A stretch of 20,000 bases of DNA, from assembly GCF_964340395.1 (NCBI RefSeq), contig NC_135565.1:3694142-3714141 (forward strand), written 5' to 3'. The position numbers were made by a program, and so were the translations under genes. Positions 11,201 to 18,459 of the stretch are shown piece by piece; position 1 is the first letter of the stretch; every line of letters starts with the position of its first letter. Below the pieces are notes generated by a model. The model saw nothing but the letters and a program-made list of their open reading frames with translations, ran no database searches and was not told the origin of the DNA. The stretch comes from Glandiceps talaboti (lineage: Eukaryota > Hemichordata > Enteropneusta > Spengelidae).

Positions 11201-12697
11201 TAGCCTAATTATGTAAATTTCTCGTAAATATTCTTGGGATGTTTACCGAAAGCTATTCAGTTCTTGTCACTACCCTACAGAACACATGCAATAAATTTCG
11301 TTTGATTTGAGCCAGTCGTGTTTTAGAAAATGGTGATAAAGTCGCACCACTTAAGACGACATTTCCTGACGAGAAACTATTTTTTTATTTTTGTGGCCAA
11401 TCTTGAGATATAGCCTTATTACTGAAAATCATTAATTACGTAAATTGCTCATTAATATTCACGGGATTTTACCAAAACCTAATCAAAACTTGTCATTACC
11501 CTACGGAACGCGTCTTGAAATTTTCGTTTGAATTTCGTTTGAGTTTTAGACAAGTTTTCTGCCGACATGGAAAACGTTAATTATTATAAGCAGGCTTTTA
11601 TTAAGCCAAGAAGTACAGACGTTCCTCTCACACGTCCGCCATTGCGTTAGACGAGCAAGGGACAATGGGATTGCTTTAGAATATTTTCTTTTGTTTCTGT
11701 TTTGAAGAACAATTAATTGGGAATTTGCATGTGATATAATTTTCCCTTTCTCAGATAGAGACGTGATTGGATGAATACAAATTCCTACATCTGGTATTAG
11801 GAATGTCAAAAACTAAATACACGTATAGTAAACTAATTACTAAATTAGTAGACCAATCAAACATAAGCGATAACAATGTATAACTAGTATCGGATATAGC
11901 TTACAAAACTAATGAACACATTTACTGAGTATTCGAGGGCTGACATTATTTTGGTATTTTTTGTATCTTCATATTACATGATATTGGTGTTATTACTTCT
12001 CCTTTAACCCCAGATTTCATACTTCCATTTGAACATTTAACAAATAAGTTGCATGTGTAAATACAGTGTTTATCATATCATAGTTAATATTAAATTGATG
12101 TAATTGTTTTTTTTTATATATTAAGTTGATATGATGTGATATATATATAAATGTATTTTCTAATTGTCTAATTTATATTATTCGTTGACAGATGGTGGAT
12201 TTGGTGAGTATAAATAACTTGTTTTAAAAAAATTGGCTATACAGTAATTTAAGCAAAACTCGACGTTTTACAAAGATTTCAAGTATGAGAAAGACATAGG
12301 TAGAACAAGACCTTTCACCGGAAGACTGTATGTAGAATATACATTTGTTATGTAACCGATCACTTGGTAAGTTGAGATTGTTTTACGTGATAAATAACAA
12401 CATTGTTACAACTGAACATATAACATGATACTTATAATTGAGAGGATTTCAAAATGTTGAATTAATGTAAACAAACCTATCTCCTTGACCACAATCTTAT
12501 TGTGTTAAGCAGTAAAAGTACTGATATCTATCAAGTAAGACAAGACACTCAACTTGTCAAATTATCACCTTTAATCATAAAAGGTATTATGGTAATGGCT
12601 TGCATGTTTGTGATTTATGTAGAGTACGCATGTTGTTAATGAGTATCTTTTGGTATATCCAGTAATGCACTGCTGTATGTAATTGGGAAGAAGACAC

Positions 12698-12747
<50 letters not shown>

Positions 12748-12832
12748 GTTAGTCGTCCGATGATTGCGTAAGCATGAAACACTGTGTAACAGCTCCTGTG
12801 TATCTTACTTGATACTGTCCTATTTTTAATAG

Positions 12833-12898
<66 letters not shown>

Positions 12899-15800
12899 CT
12901 GTGTGTGTCTGTGTGTGTCTGTGTGTGTCTGTGTTTGTGTCTGTGTCTGTGTCTGTGTCTGTGTATATTATAGAAGTATGCATGTACATGTATATATCGT
13001 ATATATGTGTGTATATAGGGTTTAGATATTGCTTATGTGTGTGAATCGAACTGACTTACATATCTTTTGTATTAGGGGGGATTCCTACTGTTGTTGCCAT
13101 TGAAACGGGTGATCCTCACATAACAACATTTGACGGACTTCACTACAACTACCAAGGTGTCTGTAGGTTTGTCCTATTCACCGACGGATGCGGAAGACGA
13201 CGCCCATCATTCAGAGTTGAATCAATCACCGAGGGCGGTGTCAACAAAAAGGGAGAAGATGTTGCTCGTGTTGCAGCTGTCACTGTCCGTTTAGGAATGG
13301 ATACATCGTATGAGACGGTTATCGATTTACACAGGGGGGAGGTTGCTAAGGTATGTTTTATTTGTCTAAAACAAGTGACCTATTGGTCAGAATAACTCCG
13401 CTGTTATTTTAAGTGAATTATGGAGAGAAGATCGAGGAGAAACTCCAACTTGTTTGTCAAAACTTATAACTGTTCGTGATGTACTAGATTGACTGAATGC
13501 TCAGCTAACCCAACTAGATTGCTAGTCTGAGATTGTGTATAGCTCTCTTCCTCATCTATAAATGAATAAATTACAAATTCGTATGTACATTGTACTACTA
13601 TGACCCTACACCAAAAGTGTGACTTGCACCATACCTTTAAAGGCTCACTTTGAGAAGGATTTAACAGTAGGTGTAAATAAACATTAGATGCAAAGCTATA
13701 GAGAAAGTTGGCCAAGAACAAATGAATTATCATGTGTAATCCATAGATAAACTAACACTAATTCGAGAACGTGGGATTGAAGAGCTAGCCTTTAATTGAT
13801 AAAATAACACCCGTACGGGAACCTGGGATTGAAACCCTGGCCTTTTTCACTATGACATATTACCCCATGTATTATGGAATTTAATATCAGCAGTGGATAT
13901 AATCCAATAATCATTCATTGTTGTGAGGATGTTGCTAAAAAAATTTTAATGTCGGCTATTTCACAATAAATTCATTGATGTATTGTTATAGTCTGCGATA
14001 GTCGTTAATTTATTCGTAATAACCATAAGATATTGTGATGTCACAGATAAGGTTTAGCAAGTGATTAAGGCTAACTTTTATGAAAAATTAATACAGTAAC
14101 TTAAGGTAATGAAACACATAACGACTTTTGAAGCTATTAAATATATTAGACCTAGGGCATCAAGTAGTCCTAAAATTTCACTTTCGCATATCACCTAAAA
14201 TGGTTGTGTCCGAAACATTGGTATATGCAGATATAGTAAAGTGATTTAGGTATGTTAGAGAACATTACGTGCATGTGCTCAGATCATACCTACTATGTAT
14301 AATAGAAACTGGAATCTATGTTCCCTATATATAGAGTTAACCTCTAATGAAATGTGGTGACCTGTAAGTTGTAGTGTCGATAACATGTAGTGTCAGAAAT
14401 ACAAAGCATATCATTATCATGAATATTATTATCTTAATCTGAAGAGTAGAACACTTTAAATTAATGCTTATAAACTATCAATGAAGGTTATCGTTACGGA
14501 ACATTCAGTTTTTGTCCCACGTGAAAAGTAAGTGAAGCATTGATGATGAAAAAGCGGAGTATTTACATGACATGTTGTGTAAGTAGTGTGGTAGTTAGTA
14601 CTTGTATTTTTATGTTTCAACCACACTCACTCTAGATGAAGAAATATTAAAGCATATAGGTTAGAAACGGGGACAAGAACACATACCCACAATGCAGACA
14701 AGGTCCTTGTAGAAATGAGTTTTCTTTGCATCATGATCACAATCCAAAACATATTGACCCCCTCTCATTCAAAGTTCTCATTCAGGGTGTATTTTCATAC
14801 CAAAACCCTTCACTTTGTTGGTGCATGTCAGGCTTGGAGACATATTTTTTTATTAAAACACGGCATTTGTGAGCGTACTTTATGTTTCCATGGAAACAAC
14901 TTTCCTATTTTAGACAACTTGTGTTTCAAAGGATATGTCTAACGTATATATGCCAAAAGTAAAGAATATTTTCCATCTAATTTTGCAAAACATATGAACA
15001 ATATGTTGATTTTGTTACCACGGCAAATGGTGTTTATAAAATGATTCCCTTTTTGAACCCAGCGTAACAAACTATCCATATAGGGTAGGCAATATGTCAA
15101 TAAACCTGATTAAATTTATAACTTTTATTTGTCAGATGCAGTTGTATTTTACCAAACCAATATTTTAAGTATACTGCAAGGTGTGTGTTATGTTCATAAG
15201 CATTGCTTTAATATACCGGTTACCAGAGAAATCTCAGTAAAATTCAATAATTCGGCAAAATCTCTAACATTCAACTGTATGATGGCTTTTAGGTGAATGG
15301 TAACCATGTGGAGACCTTTCCACACTACCTAAGCTCAGATGTTTGGATGGAAAAACCTGGGGGCAAAACTGTTGTTCTCAAAGTTGCTAATCAATTCGAG
15401 ATCACGTGGGATGGCTTGAAAAGCATTGAATCTCAGCTCCATGACTCACAACATGGCAAGCTATGTGGACTTCTTGGCGACGCAGATGGTGACATCAGTA
15501 ATGATCTTAGCATGCCTGATGGGAAGTTGACTGATGATTTAGTAGAGTTTGGAGACAGCTGGAAAGTGCCCGGAAGGTACAGTAATTAAATGTGATAGCT
15601 ATAATGTAAAATTATTCCTTGGCATTTGCAATAGCATAGTAATTTCAGATGATGAGTTTGCCAAAACAGTGTGTGTTCACAAACGTATTTTTTATCTAGG
15701 TTCATACATCATTGGTAGTATTTGATAACATATCAGACACGCCTACACTTTACAGATCGAAATAAAATGCAAGTAATTGAAAAACCTGGCTACAAATGAA

Positions 15801-16736
15801 GTCTTGGAAAATTGTATATGTAGTCCACTGCAATTTTCTATGTTTTGTTTCACCTGTAACAAATCAGCTTATCTGAAGTGTTGCTGTTGCCCACCAATGA
15901 TGCATAGTGTGAACAGGATAAAAAACATTCGTGACACGCATGTACACTGTTTCAGCTAGCATGCCTGAAATTTGGTGTTACTGTGAGCAATTTAAAATTA
16001 GTAAGTAGCGCATTTCTCTTTGAAACCAGGAGGGTAGACATGGGGTTGATGGGACAACTGATGACACGTGGATCAAGCATGTGTTGAAATTAACACCGCA
16101 TGATCTGAAGTCATTCCTTACCAAATACATACAAGAAACGTTCGTTTTAGTGAAAATATACATCTAGCCACGTGATTTCCTTTAGTGTCACGACCACGAT
16201 TTAATAATTGTCAAAGTCCTCAGCATGTTGGATTTAGATCGCAAGTAAGCAAACTATCCTGACAGTTTAATTTTTATAAGATTTTAACGATTTTATATGC
16301 ATAACATATTGTCACGAAATCGTACATTTCTAACCCAAATATATCGAGAGGACTGATACCCACCTCTTCACTGGGTCACCAATGGTATCAAACAATGCAT
16401 TTGATTTGGTTTGACTGAAGAAGAGTGGTTTAGCTCTATCGAAATGTTTCACCGTTAAACTATTACCCTCATAATAGCCAGTCGAAGACAGGGTTCTCTC
16501 AATCAATACTAAGTTCTTTTTTTTTACCTAGTTTCTGTATTAAAAGCTGTAAAGTAACATAGCTTTGTTTTATAATATATGCATGTATCATTAATATATT
16601 TGCTCCGGTGTGTGTTAGGCTAGAAAGGGATTCAGACGACATTTTTTCCATGTTAGGAATACAGTTCATTAGATTGAATATTATATCTTCGTATGTGCTG
16701 ACGTCATTCTTGTCCTTCTTTTACAGTGCATGTTAA
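5053..16736 (+). CDS. Secreted single-VWD-domain protein, spliced gene (whole coding span)
   Basis: The coding sequence is my assembly of exons 5053-5127, 9043-9079, 11180-11191 and/or 12192-12203, 13076-13350, 15293-15576 and 16727-16736. Every junction has an AG acceptor and a GT donor, and the phases run 0, 1, 1, 1, 0, 2 without a break, giving 230 residues with the second micro-exon alone and 234 with both. Residues 1 to about 21 form a signal peptide. Residues 22-42 are a basic, glycine-rich linker with Lys-Arg pairs. Residues 43-230 are one VWD domain with [10 protein letters not shown] at 53-62 and a calcium-site-like GDADGD at 195-200. Four cysteines remain in the mature chain (71, 80, 191, 230), and I see no Asn-X-Ser/Thr sequon. 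VWD domains occur in extracellular proteins such as von Willebrand factor, mucins, vitellogenins and BMP-binding regulators. Here the domain stands alone, with no C8 or TIL module, so no specific role can be assigned. Numbering follows the 230-residue form. Confidence 0.85.
5180..5293. repeat. (TCTA)n / (TCTG)n microsatellite
   Basis: An interrupted tetranucleotide tract of TCTA, then TCTG, then TCTA/TCTC units, about 50 bases inside the second intron. It lengthens the frame of exon 2 artificially. Confidence 0.96.
5294..6390. other. Intronic DNA, nothing recognised
   Basis: This part of the intron between exons 2 and 3 is AT-rich. I see no exon-like segment with good splice sites, no repeats of note and no RNA-gene signature. 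Confidence 0.5.
6395..6557. repeat. (CATC)n microsatellite with CCAC variants
   Basis: Interrupted CATC tract with two copies of the variant block CATCCACCAACCCACCCACC, near 6446 and 6506. This suggests a higher-order duplication of about 60 bases within the array. The SIHPSIHP-type frame here is not a gene. Confidence 0.95.
6815..6842. repeat. (TAA)n microsatellite
   Basis: Trinucleotide repeat in the second intron. Confidence 0.95.
6938..7014. repeat. Imperfect hairpin, 77 bp
   Basis: TAGACCTCGGATGTTC at 6938-6953 is the reverse complement of 6999-7014 except for one base. An inner pairing of CCGATAG with CTATCG extends the stem. This could be a small MITE-like remnant. The GTCTAGCAAATGTCAT at its right edge (7010-7025) recurs inverted at 7334-7349. 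Confidence 0.6.
7380..7619 (-). mobile_element. tRNA-derived SINE
   Basis: Read on the minus strand, a tRNA-like head carries an A box TGGCCGAGTGGTT (7598-7610) and a B box GGTTCGAACCC (7558-7568), spaced as in a tRNA. The A box resembles Leu/Ser tRNAs. The head is followed by an unrelated body containing the block GGTTTCCTCGGGTACTC then GGTTTCCTCC (about 7449-7478), which recalls central domains of several animal SINEs. The acceptor stem does not pair properly, so this is not a functional tRNA. The 3' end is approximate and no target-site duplication was identified. Confidence 0.7.
7660..8730. other. Intronic DNA, nothing recognised
   Basis: There is no convincing exon, repeat or RNA gene in this part of the second intron. 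The short frames at 7722-7916 and 8216-8437 lack any recognisable features. Confidence 0.45.
8732..8885. repeat. Degenerate minisatellite, about five units of 28-34 bp
   Basis: Units resemble CCTAACTTGATGGCAGAA followed by ATGTAAACACC, with starts near 8735, 8767, 8800, 8827 and 8860. Unit lengths vary and identity is moderate. The array ends about 160 bases before exon 3. It explains the overlapping open frames on both strands at 8736-9042. Confidence 0.65.
9043..9079 (+). CDS. Exon 3: 37-nt linker exon
   Basis: A long pyrimidine-rich tract (about 8998-9038) ends in TAG at 9040-9042, and a consensus donor GTAAGT begins at 9080. The 37-nt exon encodes [12 protein letters not shown] plus the first base of the next codon, so it converts phase 0 from exon 2 to phase 1. 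That is exactly what the micro-exons and the VWD exon need, and this phase match is the main support. The peptide is charged and contains Lys-Arg, which suggests an exposed propeptide or linker. It is too short to show homology by eye. Confidence 0.75.
9410..10160. repeat. Degenerate tandem array of a medium-length repeat
   Basis: Three modules recur. GAGATATAGCCTAATTA occurs at 9609, 9820 and 10121. A block around CACTTAAGACGACATTTCC occurs near 9432 and 9762. AAACTAAAAGCTACAT occurs near 9512 and 10047. CCCTACRGAAC occurs near 9687 and 9915. The spacing is irregular (about 200-540 bases), so the array is old and rearranged. The family is not recognised, and no coding sequence is visible in it. 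Confidence 0.6.
10301..10410. repeat. (TGTA)n microsatellite
   Basis: Perfect tetranucleotide repeat of about 27 units. It lies in the part of the first duplicate that is missing from the second. The frame reading MYVCMYVC is this repeat. Confidence 0.97.
11180..11191 (+). CDS. Micro-exon 4a (first duplicate, 12 nt)
   Basis: GGGATGGATTTG sits between the acceptor ...TTGACAG (ends 11179) and the donor GTGAGT (starts 11192). It is phase 1 on both sides, so it can be included or skipped without breaking the frame. After exon 3 it reads Arg-Asp-Gly-Phe, making the junction RGKRDGF. The segmental duplication junction lies directly after the donor hexamer, at 11198-11200, so the donor core is kept but the downstream intron sequence is replaced. 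Whether this copy is spliced in is unknown. It may be an extra, alternative or dead exon. Confidence 0.55.
11198..12212 (+). repeat. Tandem segmental duplication, second copy with internal deletion
   Basis: This copy begins with ATATAGCCTAATTATG immediately after the micro-exon 4a donor and runs to GTGAGTATA after micro-exon 4b. It lacks the equivalent of 9950-10527 (about 578 bases, including the TGTA repeat). The join at about 11535-11541 contains a short extra TCGTTTG that repeats the preceding sequence, as left by imperfect end joining. Confidence 0.88.
12192..12203 (+). CDS. Micro-exon 4b (second duplicate, 12 nt)
   Basis: ATGGTGGATTTG lies between the acceptor TTGACAG (ends 12191) and the donor GTGAGT (starts 12204). 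It is phase 1-1. After exon 3 it reads Asn-Gly-Gly-Phe. If exon 4a is also used it reads Asp-Gly-Gly-Phe, because the split codon then takes its G from 4a. It runs into the VWD exon as GGFGGIPT. Its downstream intron is continuous unique sequence. Support comes from splice sites, phase, and a short Gly-rich linker that fits the position. Confidence 0.65.
12213..12690. other. Intronic DNA, nothing recognised
   Basis: Unique AT-rich sequence between micro-exon 4b and the TA repeats, with no exon-like or RNA-like signal. Confidence 0.5.
12700..12967. repeat. (TA)n tracts and (TGTGTC)n minisatellite
   Basis: TA repeats at 12700-12744 and 12834-12891 enclose about 90 bases of unique sequence, and a TGTGTC/TGTCTG array runs from 12892 to about 12965. 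The tracts end about 110 bases before the VWD exon. The minus-strand frame with YIYIYI and DTDTDT is this repeat. Confidence 0.95.
13076..13350 (+). CDS. Exon 5: N-terminal half of the VWD domain
   Basis: The exon follows the acceptor TTAG at 13072-13075 and ends at the donor GTATGT at 13351. It starts in phase 1 and ends in phase 0, coding residues 43-133. [10 protein letters not shown] at 53-62 followed by [11 protein letters not shown] is the hallmark opening of a VWD domain. Cys71 and Cys80 flank the strand FVLFTD. The remainder ([32 protein letters not shown]) fits the beta strands usual in this fold. No neighbouring VWD, C8 or TIL unit is visible. The domain identity is firm. The function is not. 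Confidence 0.93.
13351..15292 (+). other. Intron 5 inside the VWD domain
   Basis: This 1942-base phase-0 intron has a GTATGT donor and TTTTAG acceptor. No repeats, RNA genes or extra exons stand out. The frames at 13464-13733 and 14715-14942 have no recognisable features. Confidence 0.75.
15293..15576 (+). CDS. Exon 6: C-terminal half of the VWD domain
   Basis: The acceptor TTTTAG ends at 15292, and the first codon is GTG (Val134), continuing the frame from exon 5. The exon carries [22 protein letters not shown] at 168-174, and [17 protein letters not shown] at 189-205, which matches the VWD core where most members have CGLCGNxxGD. The second cysteine of that motif is Leu194 here. I end the exon at the GTACAG donor at 15577 (phase 2), because the next good acceptor then supplies a terminal cysteine. 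If this donor is not used, the frame ends at TAA 15587-15589 with the tail RYSN, and an AATAAA at 15761-15766 could serve as its poly(A) signal. Both ends are possible. Confidence 0.85.
15577..16726 (+). other. Intron 6
   Basis: This 1150-base phase-2 intron has a weak GTACAG donor and a strong pyrimidine-rich acceptor. If the donor is not used, the first part is 3' UTR, with AATAAA at 15761. No other feature is recognised. Confidence 0.55.
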
Positions 16737-16789
16737 GATGGCAGAAGAATACAATCTTACCATAAACTGACTATACATCGGAATTGGAC

Positions 16790-16835
<46 letters not shown>
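16790..16835. repeat. (AC)n microsatellite in the 3' UTR
   Basis: Perfect dinucleotide repeat about 55 bases after the inferred stop codon. Confidence 0.96.
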
Positions 16836-16836
<1 letters not shown>

Positions 16837-17255
16837 CTCATATCGCTACATTCATCTCATCGGCCTATGCGCCAAACTTATTTATTCTGTAGCCAGCTTC
16901 AAGCGAGGTTAGGTTAGGTTAAGGTAAATGACTGTTTAAAATGGTCGTCATGGATACCAATCGCACTGTTGTAGAAAGAATTGTTGATTTGCACCATCGA
17001 AATTGATAAAGCAGAAGTACTTGAACCATCCGGGAATTCTGTTGTCGTTTGCAGTGAAACGCCAAGGATGGGAAATTTGGAAAGTATGTCACAGTGACTG
17101 TTGGTCTTCTGACCCAAAGTTTGCCTCGGTAGAGGACCTCTAGTGGGAAAGCTGAAATCCTTATAATTTCTCTAATAACGAGAATTTGAGTTTTTGAAAT
17201 TCTTGGATTATTTTGGGCTTGTCAATCTGCACACTTGGAAATACTTCACATGGTA

Positions 17256-17261
17256 AATAAA
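17256..17261 (+). terminator. Polyadenylation signal AATAAA
   Basis: This is a canonical hexamer 520 bases after the stop codon, with a T-rich stretch near 17289 as a plausible downstream element. It is the best candidate 3' end for the VWD gene. An alternative AATAAA at 15761-15766 would serve the form that ends within exon 6. Confidence 0.45.
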
Positions 17262-17280
17262 GAGTTTAAGCATCACTGAG

Positions 17281-18210
17281 AGTCATGGTTTTTTTTTAAT
17301 GGAAGAATGACGTTTAGTACAAACACAATGAAAGTCAGTTCACTATCACAAAACTGTCGTCTTGCTCGACAACATCTCACTAACATTGCATCGTCAGGTG
17401 TTACAAACATTACTTACTGAAGAGTTTTTGTTGAACCCGACAAACTTGTTTTAAGCCAGATATCTTACATTGTAACTGTGGTGTTATATCTAAAACATCC
17501 TCTATTGAGTCCAAAGCCATAATCAGATTTCAAGGTCCCACGAACTGATTGAAAATGAAAAGACAAAGCCTAAACTGATGGGATGGTGGATGAACGGAAG
17601 AACGGACGATTGTTTTGTTTTGTTTGCAAGAAAATGTTGATTTTAGGTAGAACAGATTAGACTAAAGTCAACAACGATATCTCAGAATATTTTAAAGCAT
17701 TGGCTTGTCGTTTTCTTCCAATATATCAACGACTGATAGCCATCTTTATTTCTGAACGATATCATAAACACCCCCCCCAAAAAAAAAAAAAAACAAACAC
17801 AAAAAAAACAAACAAACAAAACAAAATCACGACCCTAAGTCTACAAGAAATAACCCGTTCTTCAAGTAACAGGTGTGGTACATTATCATAAGCGTATTAT
17901 GATGTGTAGTTTGAAACATTTAGATAAACATTTCTGACAATATTCCAACAGATATGGAAACTTATGCCCATTCAAACACCATAATTTAACACAACTCATC
18001 AAAGCAAATGGAATTTCCAGAGTTGGTGTAGATGTAAATTTAATATTTGCTACGCACTGGTTTAACATGTTTTTATGATTTCGAAAAGGGAAGGAGAGAA
18101 AACACGTTAAGTTATTTCAGTTGGACGATAGTTTACATCGTTGGGATTGATTCATTGATTGATTGGAGTTCTCAACTGTGGCATTACATCTGATTTACAA
18201 CTTAAAGATT
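17281..18210. other. Region downstream of the gene, nothing recognised
   Basis: Apart from the C/A homopolymer I see no gene or repeat. The frames at 17700-17891 and 17886-18068 have no supporting features. Confidence 0.45.
17771..17793. repeat. C8A15 homopolymer junction with A-rich flank
   Basis: Eight C followed by fifteen A, then CAAAC-type A-rich sequence to about 17825. It could be a retroposed poly(A) tail, but no upstream element body is recognisable. Confidence 0.85.
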
Positions 18211-18211
18211 G

Positions 18212-18457
18212 TTGGAAATTGAAATTTAGTTAAATATATAATAAATATACAATAAATAGAGTTTTTCGGCGGCCATTTTGGATTTATGCAAATTGCAGCA
18301 TACTAATCAGGTCTGTTATGACGACTGTATACTCCACAAGTCAAACTACATAGATTAACATATTTAAATACTTCATAAAGGTTGATTAGAATTAAAACTT
18401 AATTAAATATATAATAAATAAAGTTGTTTGGCGGCCATTTTGGATTTAAGCAAATTA
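18212..18457 (+). repeat. Direct repeat, two copies about 162 bases apart
   Basis: Copy 1 (about 18212-18295) and copy 2 (about 18383-18457) share an AT-rich lead TAAATATATAATAAATA and the exact block GGCGGCCATTTTGGATTT (18268-18285 and 18430-18447), followed by a CAAATT-like stretch. This is probably transposon-derived or a local duplication. Confidence 0.75.
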
Positions 18458-18459
18458 GA

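Larger units (their letters stand above)
16727..17280 (+). other. Exon 7: three terminal residues, stop and 3' UTR
   Basis: A strong pyrimidine tract and TTTTACAG acceptor end at 16726. Joined to the phase-2 end of exon 6, the exon codes Ser-Ala-Cys and then TAA at 16734-16736. The resulting end SWKVPGSAC resembles the usual VWD ending, where a tryptophan is followed a few residues later by a closing cysteine. The 3' UTR contains an AC repeat at 16790-16835. It would end after AATAAA at 17256-17261, with a T-rich stretch about 30 bases further on. The cleavage position is estimated. Confidence 0.65.

Noticed and set aside
10532-11809. Identical 87-codon minus-strand frames at 10532-10795 and 11546-11809 as a duplicated gene
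   Set aside because: The identity is explained by the segmental duplication, since the flanking non-coding DNA is equally identical. The protein shows no recognised domain or signal.
15293-15589. A stand-alone 98-residue gene starting at GTG 15293
   Set aside because: The frame continues from the preceding exon across a proper acceptor at 15291-15292. It is the second half of a VWD domain, so it is an exon.
16906-16922. Telomere-like GGTTA repeat
   Set aside because: Only about three pentamer units, inside the inferred 3' UTR. It is too short and not the TTAGGG unit usual in animals.
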